DNA of 64,000 bases from Ligula intestinalis (GCA_036362985.1 JAYGXS010000005.1:10402370-10466369), one strand, 5' to 3'; positions 1 through 11,516 are shown, counted from the first letter of the stretch. Notes: generated by a model not told the origin, from the letters alone. Program-made: numbers and translations.

Positions 1-3
1 ATA

Positions 4-43
<40 letters not shown>

Positions 44-56
44 TATATTGGCATAT
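1..56. repeat. AT dinucleotide microsatellite
   Basis: Nearly pure (AT)n with a few G or C interruptions at the left edge of the window. It may extend beyond the window. Confidence 0.9.
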
Positions 57-59
57 ATA

Positions 60-880
60 AAGATACGAGGTCCTGATAAATTATCCCGATTATCATCCCC
101 CAAAGAAAGCGAAGAAGAAAACAAGGTGCTTTCGTGGACTACACTGTAATTGTGCTGACGTTTCGTCAATACACTATTTTCCATCATCAGAGTGGTGAGT
201 TTTGTGTTCCTGCTTGCCGAGAGTTGGAATGCCGCACAGCCCATCTGGTGGTGTAGCAATGGCTGATGCACGAGCGCTGAACTTCGGGCTGTCCGTGGAT
301 TGGCTACGGTACCTCCATTGTGGGTGGCTGGCTCCCGTGTATGTCATCCGTTGCATTTCCATGTGTCATTAACGCGTCTAAGTTAACCGGCGCGGTAGTG
401 TGACCACTGCCCGACCTCTCCTCTGAGCCAAATGCGCAGATCAGCCCTCGTTCCAGGTCTGGAGTCCGTCGGTGGGTAGGTGAGTCATCCTGGTCGTGCA
501 CGCGGTGAATGACATTCTGTGCCCTTCCTCGAGTGCTCCCCATCGCCTGACCGTGTGTTGTTGTTGCCATCATCGTGTGCACTAGGCCGGCTACTTTCGT
601 CTCTCCTTCTATACTTGGGTGGCTGGACCAGTTGGCATTCAAAGTGCGGTCCTGGCTCACATGTTTGGGCTCGTCGGTGGATTGATGACTCATGCCGGCC
701 GTTTGAGTCGCGATTAGTTCTCCTCTCCTGCCGCGTCGGTGACCACTGTTGACGAAGTTGCAAGTCACTCGCTAGCGCTGGCGGCCTTGTCGGGGCTGAG
801 TGAATTCTTGTCCAAATTGCCTGATAGGCTGGATTTAAATCAACATTTCTGTTGATTGTAACCACAAATGCCCAACTTTC
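60..880 (-). mobile_element. Penelope-like element, 3' end remnant
   Basis: Read on the minus strand, residues around 800-880 give LESW...INRNVDLNPAYQAIWTR. This matches the tail that follows the GIY-YIG domain in three other PLE fragments of this window (near 2.1-2.2, 21.6 and 60.8-60.9 kb; core pattern EAW...IN..L.PAYQALR). Beyond it lies about 600 bp of 3' region, then a hammerhead-like motif and a terminal stretch (minus-strand SSSLSLGDDNRD) that recurs near 60.72-60.78 kb and resembles 61.34-61.37 kb. No reverse transcriptase is present, so this is a 3'-end fragment, which is the usual product of 5' truncation during target-primed insertion. A SINE in the opposite orientation adjoins its upstream side. 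Long open frames here are read-through of repeats, not genes. Confidence 0.65.
125..200 (-). ncRNA. Hammerhead ribozyme-like motif of a PLE
   Basis: On the minus strand the core box CTGATGA (plus 184-190) is intact and is followed 18 nt later by CGAAAC (plus 160-165), the two conserved core boxes of a hammerhead. Flanking CACT and AGTG can pair as stem I. Stem II is weak (AATA/TATT plus a G-C closing pair with mismatches), and one extra nucleotide follows CTGATGA. PLEs are known to carry hammerhead motifs in their terminal regions. Activity is uncertain because stem II is imperfect. Confidence 0.5.
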
Positions 881-1046
881 AAGCATGCATCTGGTCATCT
901 TCTCGTCTCTAACGCAATGACCGACGGTCCCGGCTTCAAATCTTGGGGATAGCCAACCCTCGAGATTGAGTATGACTGGCTGATGACAGGTTATAAGCAA
1001 GAAATTGCCATTTTGTTCTCCCCTTTTCTTTGTCGGATCCACTTCT
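880..1046 (+). mobile_element. tRNA-derived SINE, copy 1
   Basis: A degenerate tRNA-like head with a B-box remnant (GGCTTCAAATC, near 920-940) is followed by a body with TGGCTGATGACAGG and GCCATTTTG and ends in TTTGTCGGATCC. The same order of blocks recurs on the opposite strand at about 1.19-1.35 and 1.50-1.65 kb. It is diverged and lacks a clear A box. Confidence 0.6.
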
Positions 1047-1179
1047 TCATCATGTCACCTTTGTCACTATGTAACAGTCATTGAGGGTTAACGTTGCGAG
1101 CGCCTTGGCAAAGCGTAACTTAATTGTTCCTTGACTAGATCGGTGAAACACCTGCATTCATTCATATTTATAGATTAAT

Positions 1180-1350
1180 ATATGGATTGGATCCGACAAA
1201 GACAAGGGAGACCGGAATGGGCATTTCTGGCTTTTAAGCCGTTATCAGCCGGTCATACCTTATCTCAGGGGTCGGAACCCCCGAGATTCGAACCCGGGAC
1301 TTTTGATCATTGGGTTTACCACCCTACCTTGGCACCACGGGCTCGTTGCT
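1180..1350 (-). mobile_element. tRNA-derived SINE, copy 2
   Basis: Read on the minus strand it begins GAGCCCGTGGTGCCAAGGTA, which contains an RNA polymerase III A-box-like TGGTGCCAAGG. About 40 nt later comes a clean B box GGGTTCGAATC. The body ends at CTTTGTCGGATCC. This is the best-preserved of five copies and has the layout of a tRNA head plus unrelated body. It is not a functional tRNA gene because the 3' half does not close an acceptor stem. Confidence 0.75.
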
Positions 1351-1496
1351 TTGTCAGTTGTGATCCGGGATATAATTGAACAAAGGTACTCATCTGGTCT
1401 ATCTGATTATGGCACATACTTGTCCCGAAAGTGCTTTGAGGCTCGTACTTGAGCGATATCAGGCTTGTCACTAAGCGACCGCGAAATATGATAAAG

Positions 1497-1650
1497 TGGA
1501 TCCGACAAAGACAAGGGAGACCAAAATGGCCATTTCTGACTTGTTAGCCATCATCAGCCTGTCATACCCAATCTCAAGGGTCGGAATCCCCAAGATTCGA
1601 AACTAGGACCTTTGTCATTGGGATTACAACCTAACCTCGGCACAAGTAAT
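1497..1650 (-). mobile_element. tRNA-derived SINE, copy 3
   Basis: Same blocks as the copy 150 bp to its left: GGATCCGACAAAGACAAGGG at one end, GCCATTTCTGAC in the body, and a decayed B box (TTTCGAATC on the minus strand). It lies in the same orientation as copy 2. Confidence 0.7.
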
Positions 1651-1659
1651 GGCCATTCC

Positions 1660-2070
1660 GGTCCGTCTTATCAGAGAGGATAAGGCGATCTCGGGAACCA
1701 TTGTTTATCGTCCTGACGTTTCGAAAGGGTACAGGCTTCCGTCTTCAAAGATGGTAGTTGTACCGCGCCTCTCAGTATTGATAGCTTCTGGCAGTCATAG
1801 TCAATAGGGGGGTTTAACCAATACAGAGGAGTAGGACAGGAGAGGGTTGGACGTAATGTTGAATCATCGGGCCCTGTGAAGCGTAATAGCCTCAGTCAAG
1901 GCGTCTCCCATCAACTTCCGGTGTTAACGCTTGTGCAGTTGTCATTGACCAAAGCTTTCTTCTCTAGCCGGGAGACCTGCTGACGCTCCTACGTCCATCA
2001 GGTTTCACACTTGTAGGCTGACAGGATGAGCTGACTGAGCTGATGATTGTCACTTCCTGCTGTCGCTGAG
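1660..2070 (-). mobile_element. PLE 3' region
   Basis: Non-coding 3' part of the PLE whose GIY-YIG domain lies immediately upstream on the minus strand. It ends in a second hammerhead-like motif near 1.69-1.76 kb. No independent open frame is supported here. Confidence 0.5.
1690..1765 (-). ncRNA. Degenerate hammerhead-like motif
   Basis: On the minus strand ACCAT...TTGAAGA..CGGAAG...CTTTCG.AAACGTC...ATGGT can fold with ACCAT/ATGGT as stem I and CGGAAG/CTTTCG (6 bp, one G-U) as stem II. The CGAAAC box (plus 1718-1723) is intact. The first core box is TTGAAGA instead of CTGANGA, so C3 is changed and this copy is probably inactive. Confidence 0.4.
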
Positions 2071-2600
2071 CTATGCATGTGCCATCAACGGCTCGCGCGT
2101 ATGCAGATTCGCGTTCCATCTATGGTTTCGTTTGCTCTTGTCTTCATTGAGATGTGTTCGAAGAGCTTGGTAGGCCGGGGTAAGTGAAACCCAAAGGTTT
2201 ATTGAATATTTACCCGTGTGCCAGGCCTCAATTTTTTCCCTGAACACTCGGTCATTTCCTTGACTCAGAATTGTAGCATTCTGGAAGGAGAATTTGTGTA
2301 CGAAATTCGTGCAGAGTTCAGCCACCAACGATAGATGTTCCATCCTGTTTCCTGCCCTGTTTTGTTCTGTCATCCGCGTCTGCAGTCGCTTCCCCGTATC
2401 TCCGACACAGTCGACTGCATACGAATCACATTTGACCCAGTAAACGACGTTGGCGGTTTCACCTCGGGGCAGGAGCTCCTTCGGCCGCATGACCAGATGT
2501 CGTATTGTCGCCTCTGGTCGGTGGGCGATGCCGACATCCAAGGGTTTCAGTAGACAGAGACTGCATCCGTAACCCCATCAGTGTAAGACAACGCTCGCCA
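2071..2600 (-). pseudogene. PLE GIY-YIG endonuclease domain (broken)
   Basis: The minus-strand frame contains a GIY-YIG endonuclease of the Penelope type: a lead-in ending VVYWVKCD, then VDCVGDTGKRLQTR (family pattern Y.GETGKRL..R), a middle SLVAELC, and the C-terminal EAW....SINLWVSLTPAYQALR. In PLEs this domain nicks target DNA and sits C-terminal to the reverse transcriptase. Here the usual C-x2-C zinc ligand pair is incomplete (CDSYAVDC) and G-E-T-G has become G-D-T-G. The reverse transcriptase is absent upstream, so the copy is truncated near 2.6 kb. It is certainly of PLE origin and unlikely to be functional. Confidence 0.8.
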
Positions 2601-4389
2601 TACTTTTGGTTAGGCGGCTGGTGGGCTTAAGTTAGTTCTGAAGTCTGGTTTATGTGCAAATATTTGGGTTTCAGATATATTTTGGGCTCATGAACGACCG
2701 AAAACGATTAATTGCCAATGAGACTTTCCAACATGTAGAATTATATGCAGCTCTCTGTTCAGTTAAAATTGTTGTGGCGATGGTGCTAGGTGACGCCTCT
2801 CTAAACCTTATTGTCTACGTAGAGATGTATCATATACATTTTTACGCACCTGCTGAAAAGCTGTCAGCTTTACAAATGGTATTAACGAAATGCGAGTAGC
2901 TCATTTTTATAAATATAACTCCGTTCCATAGATCGTGTATTTTTCTTTCGAACTAATACAGTCAAAAGACAACAGGGGACAACAGCTAAAATGACCTTAC
3001 TTTGAGGATGGTTTGCGGAGTATTATTTAACCTAGTGCATGAAGAATTCAGCGTGGAGTTTAATATCAGTAGTTTTCTTGGGCAGCTTCATTGTACGCCT
3101 ACGGAGAAGGGGCGACACATGCCAATGAAACATGTACTCAAACCACATTCATTGTTTTAAGCGTTGTTTTATCTTGTCAACAAATATGAACCTCAACTTT
3201 ATAAACAGGGAATGCATTTTGGCATTCAAGAATTTCAACATAACATATTTTTTCTGAAATTTTATCAGCATTTTTCATGCGATGATCCACTCTCTGCTGA
3301 TTAAGTTTTTTTATTTCGCGAGCCAAGGCCGCGAATCCCGTATTCCATATCGTGCATGTCGTCAAAAGAAGGCCTTGTACACTTTTCTCAATAGATTTTT
3401 GTCGATCAAAAAAACGCATTATTTAAAAGGGTCGCAGTTATCCCATGGGGTTGTTTGATTTTTGGCACTTCGCAATGGTGGTTTCATATTGCTCCATACG
3501 CAAATGCCGAAACATATGAGACACATCGTCGATCACATCTGTAGTCAGCAAGTATTATTTTGCACACCTTTTTGGCCGCTCAGGCGTCTGATGACCTGTC
3601 AGAGATAAAAATCGTCAGGGAAATGAGCTTACTGCAGTTCATGTTCATAAGGATGTACCTAGCATATAGAACGTAAAATAAAGCCTTCAAAAAACCACTT
3701 ACGACGTTTACCCTTTTACAATTTATCCGCTTCGATGAAAGCGCATCGTCTACGACCGACCAAAAATGCCCTAAGTTAGTATGGCATATGTTTTACTGAT
3801 GCCAAGGACGCTCATTTTATATGAAAAAACGTTGATAGAGTACACTTTCAGGGGCTGGACGGAAATCCATGTACATCACTTAGAAACCTTCTTCTAAAGT
3901 TCATGTTACCGGCAATCTTAAAACTTATGCTGAGCCTTCTGTAAGACGTAATATCCATCAAAAGTGGTACTATACAAGGACTTCCATTTCTGTATGAGAG
4001 GCAAGTGAAGCGTATATGCCTAAAATTAGGTGCAGTAGCCGTGTTGCCCCATGCATAAGAAAGATCGATGTTGACCGACTTGGACTGCAAAGGCCAGTCT
4101 GCTGCCCTTATTGGCACTTTGAAGAGGAAATAAAAGGCCACAATAACTCGGTCAACATTTCTGCGTTTTAACCTACCTGTGGCAGGCAACTGTAATGATT
4201 CAATGTATTTTCCGGCATACGGCAGGTAAGGACCCATTGCCTGTAGGAAGACGTTTCACTACGTTACTTCACAAATATATGATATGCACTCACAGTTAAC
4301 CCGTGTAAATAAGGCGGTCTATGACATTATTTTCAACGCAATTGCTTGCTAGCAAAAGCATTGATATGGGCTGATAAGTCGCTTTATAA
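2601..4389. other. No gene recognised
   Basis: AT-rich DNA with only short open frames on either strand. None has a recognisable domain or splice pattern, and no repeat was recognised here. Confidence 0.5.
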
Positions 4390-4737
4390 ACTGGCCTAGG
4401 AACATTGCCCTATGAAAGGACACTGTCCATTCTCGACCTATTTTCCCTTTCCTACAGACAAATCCGAAGGTACCTCATATTAACCTTCCGTATCATGAAA
4501 AACCTGCATTGTTGTTTCGTTCCTGGTGATTTCTTTGCCCAGACTAACACGCCAACTTTGCTCGGGCCTTCCATTAAACCACGCCTGGGCAAAGCAAGGA
4601 TCGACGGAGGAATATCTTTCGTTACCAACAGAGTAGTTTCAGCGTGGAACCCTCTTCTAGAAGAGGTAGTCCTCTCCACTTGTGTAAATGCATTTAAGAG
4701 TAGACTGGACATGTATCAAGCGCAAACGAAATGAAGG
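4390..4737 (+). pseudogene. LINE reverse transcriptase C-terminal fragment
   Basis: The plus-strand frame starts LPYERTLSILDLFSL and ends RVVSAWNPLLEEVV...FKSRLD. The pattern (LPY.+R...L.L......FF......FS.RVV..WN.LP..VV....FK..LD) is the C-terminal tail of CR1/RTE-like LINE polyproteins. An equivalent LPYHDIFLKFDI occurs in the LINE at 17.1 kb. Nothing upstream encodes the polymerase core, so this is an isolated, 5'-truncated 3' end. The last codon is followed by AT-rich DNA with no clear tail repeat. Confidence 0.75.
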
Positions 4738-5639
4738 TAAAAACTTGTTCACCAGATAACAATGAATCACTTTAAAATGAATCAAATTGCTTATCAAATA
4801 CACTGCATCAAATTATACCACTCGAGATTTGCAAAAAGCCATATATTTTTATGTCATTTTATGTGAAGATTGTTTTCCCGGAACATGTAACTGTCGTACA
4901 TATTACATTTTTCTTTGTATCAACTTATTTCATATCATCCTGTTACCAACAGGGAGTTCAAAGGCATTCGCCTATTTTTTCCTCAATTAACTGATACTGA
5001 TACATGGTTCTTCGCATTCTCATGAGACAGGTCGGTTGTTAGTTTGAAGACAACAGCAAAATTTACTCAAAAATTGACCAGTTAACAGAAGAGGTCTTGT
5101 AAATTGTAGTTTGTGATCTTTCAGGAGGCTAATCGATTAACTGGTTGTACTAACAAAGGGTGTTCTTTAGTAAATACAGGTTATGTGCCGCAAACAATGC
5201 TACCTTTAAGAATAGACAGATTTTACAACTAGGATTGAAAGAAGACAGACAGTCTGGTAAGGATTGGCTGAAACCGCAATACGCAAGCGCTGGTCTGTTA
5301 TTATGTGCCATTTTTACCTTTTTCTGACATCAGTTTTACTCATTTTGCAGCAAACTGCGTCTTTTCATAGTTCCTTGTCGAATAAGTGGTTGTCCTTGGT
5401 AACTGCTGAAATAAGATTTCATCTGCCAATATCATTTCACTAGCCGCTGGAAAGAAACCAACTCTTTTCGATTTGCCCCTAGGCACACAGGCAGCTAGGG
5501 TGACTCAGCTTCAGCTGATGGCCTGTAGTAGTCGTTCCTTGTTTTTCAATTAATAAAACTAACGGTTAAACAGAGGACATAAATACCTTTCACTGATAAA
5601 AATGCGACTTAATGTGAATGGGATTTTGTTAATTGTACT
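4738..5639. other. No gene recognised
   Basis: AT-rich spacer between a LINE tail and a PLE fragment. No domain, RNA gene or clear repeat was seen. Confidence 0.5.
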
Positions 5640-6360
5640 GCCAATGCGGATTTTATGATCAACAAGCCATAGAAGACGGCCAAGTGAGCCTCTCAAAAGT
5701 AAACAAGGAGGGCACTCCTCTTTGACCCATCGTGTCCCTGAAAGGCACTCCAACGTACGGACTGGCAAAGTAGCTGTTTCAGTGTTCCAAATTTCATAAT
5801 GCTGATTTCGTGACCACAGTCCACTCATCAACACAGTTCTTGGAGAAACTTATAGGGGTAAGTCTCCTGCCAAGTAATATCATGGTTTCTTTCGATGTCA
5901 CGTTCCTTTTAAAGTCTACCCCTCAGGGTCTGGCAGTCGAGACCGTTGACATATTCCTAAGAAGCAAAAACGATGAGACGGAGAATCGCCCAAATCTTAC
6001 AGCTCCTGAAGTTGTGCCTGAGGAAGTACTTCACGTTCGATAAAACAATCTACGCGCAGGTGAAGGGGACACCAATGACTTCACTGATTTGGGGTTTGAT
6101 AGCCGAGGTGGTCTTACAGTGGCTGGATTTGCTGGTCTTTCAGCACCATAGACCGTAGTTCTGGGCGCGGTATGTGGAGGATGCCTGCGTCGTCGGCGAA
6201 CGTGATCAGGCGCTCACTTTCAAGTAGTTTCAATCGCATATTCCCGGATATGCAATTTATAATGGAGGGGAAGAGAACAACCAACTGGGCTACATTTACG
6301 TTCTCGTCTGCTGCAACGTTTGTGGTGGCTTAAAGACCAAAATATTTTCTTGAACAATTT
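5640..6360 (+). pseudogene. PLE reverse transcriptase fragment
   Basis: Reading the plus strand with several frame changes and stops gives NKEGTPL.PIVSLKGTPTYG, then VSFDVTFLLKSTPQGLAVET, then YAQVKGTPM.S.IWGLIAEVVLQ, and FWARYVEDACVVGERD. These are ordered Penelope reverse transcriptase blocks. The catalytic aspartate box, normally YVDD, has become YVED. After it comes GYAIYNGGEENNQ, matching the FT.EEE.....LPFLDV block. The fragment ends near LKTKIFS, before the GIY-YIG domain. At least three frameshifts make it a dead copy. Confidence 0.8.
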
Positions 6361-6639
6361 CATCAATAATGCTGACGGCGACTCCAGTAGGAATGGAGGT
6401 GAATAAAGATCCCACGTGATACGAAATCAATAACTCGTCTGAATCGATTTCTATATGTTTGATGTCATAATGCATTTTTGATGATTCACCGGCGTTACGC
6501 AGTTTCTCTTTGCAATTTTATGTGATGAGCGGACTTCGTTTAGGACAATTTTCGGATTTTTTTTAAACATCAAAGTGCATCTCCATCTCTTATCCTTTGC
6601 TTGTATTTTTCTTTATTTGCTTGCGGTTGAACAAACAAT

Positions 6640-7290
6640 AACTACGTATATCAGCTCTAAATTATCTCCGCACTTGCCAAAAATCATATTTTAAAAATCG
6701 TCAGTAGTTATCCCATATGTTATGACTCTAATTATCAGCCCTTTTACCGACACTAGCTCAAACGACTGCTTGATTTTGAAGATTCTGCCACCTATTGTCC
6801 AATAATCGAGCTGACGTCTTATGCTTATTGACCTGTTTCGTATGCCTTTGCTGTCTGAATGTATGCCCCATCAGTTCTAGACACTTATTTCAGGACTTCG
6901 TATTGACCTTTTTAATAGATGACTTGACACAGGCAACATCACAGCACCAGAGAGTGTTCCAAATAATTCAGCAAGCGCCTAAATGTGCGTTTTATCAATT
7001 TCATCGTGTTGAAAGGGACATTTTAAATAAAAATGCAGACATTTTATTTTGCAACTGTAGGACAGATTTGAGAGTCTTCGGTGAATTTCTGAAATCGTTG
7101 AAGTTCTCATAACGTCAGCTACGCGATACGGGCTTTCCTGAACTTCTGGCTGATATCCTTAAATGAGGTATAAACTGAACTCAGGTGCAATTTGCCATCA
7201 CCCGGCACACAAAATCAATGATAAAATGGCATGCTACCTAAGTATCCACTTTTTACGGTACATATGTTTTGTTAGCCTATTTCGTCTTGC
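6640..7290 (+). repeat. Dispersed repeat, copy 1
   Basis: About 345 bp (6640-6985) aligns with 11880-12195 in the same orientation, sharing blocks such as GTTCTAGACACT, AGGCAACATCACA and CCAGAGAGTGTT/CCAGCGAGTGTT. A further block at 7208-7290 (AAATCAATGATAAAATGGCA) recurs near 33685-33765. The repeat has no coding frame and no terminal repeats that I can see, so its class is unknown. Confidence 0.6.
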
Positions 7291-7299
7291 AACACGAAT

Positions 7300-8039
7300 T
7301 CGAGCTGTCGTGTATTTATGATGTATTCCAATTTATATGAAGGTGCTTTATGTATATTTTGGAAGATTGATACCTAACAGAACGACTCAGGCTTTATCTA
7401 AGTTTTCAGTCGGGTAGCATTGGTCATCAGTTCTGCCTACGAACGCAAGGTCCTACAATTTCGCTTTGAACTAATTAGCCCTCAGCGAATAGTTATGCGC
7501 AAACCCAAGTGCTGCGTGGCTTAAAGACGCTCCGCAGCTCCAGAGTGAGTCTTGGGCAAAACATGACGATTGATTTCTGTATCTCTTTCCAAAACGTAAC
7601 ATTAGTTACCGTACGTTGGTGAGAAAACCCGCAATGAACCAAAAAATTCAATTCCAGCATTAAGATAGTCTTATTTCCTTAGCAACAGCTACATCTAAAA
7701 TAAACACAGTTTCTTGAAGTGAACTCGCAATACACACAGCCCAGAATCCATTTAAATATCAACGTTTGTTTTCTGAAGTCAGCACACATCGGATAGGTAG
7801 AAAGCGTGAAGTGTAAACTATGGGTCACTAATAAAAGCACTGCAAGTTTCGGTTATGTGATATGACCAAGCCGCTAGACCAGGGTTGTGCAAAACTTCGC
7901 CAGGACTTGATCCTTCTACCCAAATTTCATACTCTCTACTGAGATTACTTTTCCGACTCAAGTTTAGTAGTAGGTTATCCGTTTGAAAGATGCGCTTTTG
8001 CTCAAACCAAATACCATTTACTTTAAATCCAAGTGATTC
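7300..8039. other. No gene recognised
   Basis: AT-rich DNA. A 117-codon minus-strand open frame runs from here into the inverted repeat at 8.04 kb. It has no recognisable domain and ends inside repeat DNA, so it is not called. Confidence 0.4.
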
Positions 8040-9600
8040 AATTTTTAAAGCCGGCCTTCCTCGTTCGAAGTAATTTAGGGCCAGATAGCAGGTCCTGTAA
8101 AATACTGGACAGTCAAGTCGAGTGGTCTTGGCGTTCGTGGCTCTTGCCTGCGGATCTTGCTCTAGAAGCAACTTGGGGAAACCACTTCAGTGGAATACCG
8201 CAAGCTCTCAGAATCGTGGATTTCGCTGGTCACAGTCCAAAGGCAGCCTCGTTTCTAGTTTAAAACTTACTCTTAAACCACGAAAATGCGCAAGACATAA
8301 CATAGTTTCCCGTTTTATGAACATTGCATTTAGAAATTCTGGAGACGAGAAATTCACTATCAGTAAGAATAAAAAAATTTAATCTTTCCGTTATTCGAAT
8401 ACGTAACATAAGTACTACCTTAATAGAGAAAAAAACTTTTCCTCAGTACACTATACTTTTCGCTTATGCGCCATTTAGAAACGGAACTGACATAAGGATA
8501 ATAATTGTACAACTTCTTTATTTTATATCTAGACAGGTTTTTCTGCAACTGCTAGCTTAGAACAGAGCCTGGAAGCAATCCGAAAGGGCAGAAAATAACG
8601 CAATATAAGAGATAAATGAATTGTTTTACTCCCGGTCAGATTGAAGCATTTAACCTATTTTAAAATCTGGCAGAAATCTTAATTTTTACGTGGCCATTAG
8701 CTTAGATAAATGGGTGAGGTTATGTAGAGCCTGTAGGTGAATTTTAGCCCACGACGTGCGCTTCACACTTTTCCCAGACGACCCCCACGATATAATCCTA
8801 TCGATAAATGTATAATGCATAGAAATTCCTTCGATTAATATCTATTTAAAGTGTTTTTTCAAGAGGTTAACTATCTAAAAAGGCTTTTTTGATTAATTTT
8901 ATGAACAATGATATCCGATTTCTGTTGCGGGCGTTCCTTTTGCTCGACCATGTCTTCTGTTGTTTTGAAGAATTTCTAAGGAAATTTCACATGGAAATAT
9001 TCATAAGAACTCATATCAAAAACCAATTCATTCTCTTAATGCCCATAATATGTGTCTTATTTAAAAGCTTTTATTGCAAAGGCCAAAAAAAGGCCGTAGT
9101 AACGGGCAGAGGCGTTATAGCACTGAAAACCTTTGAATATATAACGGCATTTAAACCTCCATATGTAAGTAATTGTTATAATGTAAAGGCAACGTGTTGA
9201 AAATATTTTCACTGAGGGCATATCAATTTACTTAGGTAACGTATTCGAAAAAAGAAAAGATTTAAATTTGTTTTTCTCATTGATAGTCAGTTTTTCGTCG
9301 CCGGAATTTATAAATTCAATGTTCATAAAACTTGAAACTGTGTTATGCCTTGCGCATTTCCGTGGATTAAGAGTAAGCTTTTAAATAGAAAGGAGGCTGC
9401 CCTTGGATTGTAATCAGGGAAATCCGTCTATCTGAGAGGTTGCGGTGTCGCGCTGGAGTGGTTTCTCCAAGTTGCTTCTAGAGCAGGGTACGCAGGCAAG
9501 AGCCAAGAACGCAAAGACCATACGACTTGGCTGTCCAGTCTTTATCAGGACCTGTTATCTGGCCTTAATGATTTCGAGCGGTCTCCTTTAAAGACCGTGT
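8040..9600. repeat. Large inverted repeat, ~345-bp arms
   Basis: The arm at 8040-8388 is the diverged reverse complement of 9256-9600. Matching blocks include GGACCTG(T/C)TATCTGGCC, AAGTTGCTTCTAGAGCA and TGCGCA(T/A)TTCCGTGG. The 870-bp centre is AT-rich and has no transposase frame. The layout fits a non-autonomous foldback or TIR element, or two insertions of one repeat in opposite orientation. Confidence 0.65.
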
Positions 9601-9974
9601 ATATAAAACTGTACTTAATCACAATTTTCGCTCTGAATGGCTGGCAAAATATCGGCATGGAACACTACACATTTAATTTTATAAGCTTTTCCTTTTGATT
9701 TACATTTATGAAGCCATTTTTTTTAAATTACGTTTTCACCGGAGACCTCCTGACCAATTGCGCAGTACTTTACTGCGCCATTTTACTGAAATTTGACAAG
9801 AACAGGAATCCTCCGCTTTTAAATCCCTAAAAAATTAATTTTTGTTTGCAACGTTCATCAACTTGTTGAAGGTCTAATGGCCTAGACCGACATTTTAGTG
9901 TTTATTTGGGCTAGAAACTCACGTAACGCTGCAAAATATGTACTTTCTACCTACAGAGAGACATAAGTAGGATA

Positions 9975-10430
9975 CACTGATGTAGCAGCTTACCAAACTG
10001 ACAGCCTAGGTACTAACGAAAGGGCCCAGGCACGTGTTTTGCCAGTATTCTGCCACTGCTTGACACAGCTGCGTGGGTTCCAACTAATTAATGGGTTCCT
10101 CAGCATTTCCTGGTTGCTTAATGGTTTATATATCGCTTTTGAAATTAACCCTTTTCAATACCGGAGAAACTAATTTCTGTTCACTGTATACGTCAGTATA
10201 TTTAAGGTCTATGCTGCTGTATACCGCGAACAAAAATTAATTTTTCACGGACTAAGAAGCTGAAATTTCAAGACCGGTATATTGCTCAGAAAGAAGACAG
10301 GGAAGTCTTGGGACCCACTGATGAGCCCTCGCAGCTGTGTCAAGCAGCGACAGAATACCGGCAAAATACGCGTCTGGGCAATTAAGCTAGTACTTAGGCT
10401 GCTTGATTGGTATTTTCTAAAATTGAAATA
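9975..10430. repeat. Inverted repeat, ~150-bp arms
   Basis: GCCAGTATTCTGCCACTGCT with TTGACACAGCTGCG (10039-10073) is matched by the reverse complement of CGCAGCTGTGTCAAGCAGCG (10330-10349) and its flank. Similarity continues outward (AGCCTAGGTACTA/AGCCTAAGTACTA) and inward, with gaps, almost to the centre near 10.2 kb. This is a second palindromic repeat next to the one ending at 9.6 kb. Confidence 0.6.
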
Positions 10431-10683
10431 GGCGGTCTGTCAGCGTGGTTGGGGTGATGTGACTACAGCTACAGACAAAACTGTCTGATATACGGATAAA
10501 TAAAATAACTAGCACGCTACCTATTGACTATAGCAGGGCACCCGCCTCAGATTTAGGCAGGTTTATTAAGGATACTATGTGCAAACGCCTTCTAGCCCCT
10601 TGTTCAGATTAGAATTTAGCAAGCACTCGATTGACTTGAAGTTTAATTGCGTTATCTTTCCTTCTTACAAGAACAATATAAGG
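10431..10683. other. No gene recognised
   Basis: Short unannotated spacer before the left end of the first telomeric-repeat element. Confidence 0.5.
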
Positions 10684-10918
10684 GGCAGGAGTTTCCTTGG
10701 TAGTGGTCTCGGATACATCAAGCTGTAGATTTTTATCATATGGTTACCGTGAGAATGGGGTTTTTTGAGTTGGTTAAATTATTTACTAAAAAAGTATTTT
10801 TTGAAAATAAGTGAAAAAGTCGTTATATTTTGCTAAAATACTTTAATACCGTTGACGGCAGTGGGCGCGTTACTCGAAAGAAGGTGCGAAAAACATATCA
10901 AGGTTTAGCTCGAATCAT

Positions 10919-10964
10919 GCTCGAATTGTCATCGACGAACGCGGAAATGTGGAATTTTATTCCG
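10919..10964 (+). repeat. 46-bp direct repeat, left copy
   Basis: Aligns without gaps to 11517-11562, with 35 of 46 bases identical. Shared blocks are GCTCGAAT, TCGAC and TTTTATTCCG. The pair brackets the telomeric tract inside the element. Confidence 0.7.
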
Positions 10965-11079
10965 AAAATAATCCTTTGCTCAAAAATCAGTAATAATGGA
11001 ATTTTTGAAGACTTCTTGTGATATAAAGCGGAAATTTTGGACTTTTCATATACGATATCACAATCCCACCCTCGACCTA

Positions 11080-11512
11080 ATCATAACGCTGACCCTATCC
11101 CTATCCGTAGCCTTACCCCTATCTTTACCCTAAAACTTGCACTTAACCTAAACCTAACACTTACCCCAACGCTAACACTAACCCTCTTATCCTAAAGCTT
11201 TACCTAACCCTTACCTTAACATTTACTCTCACCCTACCCCTTGCCCTAACACTAACCCTCACCTTAATCCTTATCATTACCCTAACCATAACCCTAATCC
11301 TAACTCCAAACCCTTACGTACCCCCAACCCGTACCCTTATCCTAACCCTTACCCTAACCATAACCCTGATCGTCACCCCTTACCCTTACCGTAACACTTA
11401 CACCTAATCCTTACCCCTAAAACTAATCCTTTCCCTAACCCTAACCCTAGCACTTACCTAAACCCCAACCTCAAACCCTAACCATAACCCTAATCCTGAC
11501 CCTTAACCCTAA
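11080..11512. repeat. Degenerate interstitial telomeric repeat, C-rich strand
   Basis: A run of CCCTAA-like units (CCCTAACCCTAA with variants such as CCTTACC and CACTTACC) on the plus strand. The motif is the complement of the animal telomere unit TTAGGG. Units are heavily diverged, which points to an old tract, not an active chromosome end. Confidence 0.85.
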
Positions 11513-11516
11513 TTGA

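Noticed and set aside
485..1042. 185-codon minus-strand frame
   Set aside because: It runs through an antisense SINE into a PLE tail; it is not a gene of its own.
1187..1345. A functional tRNA gene at the A/B box sequence
   Set aside because: The box spacing is tRNA-like, but the acceptor stem does not close and several diverged copies share a non-tRNA body, which fits a SINE.
11080..11512. A true chromosome end or telomere-subtelomere boundary
   Set aside because: The tract is short and degenerate, flanked by inverted termini and followed by tens of kilobases of other DNA.
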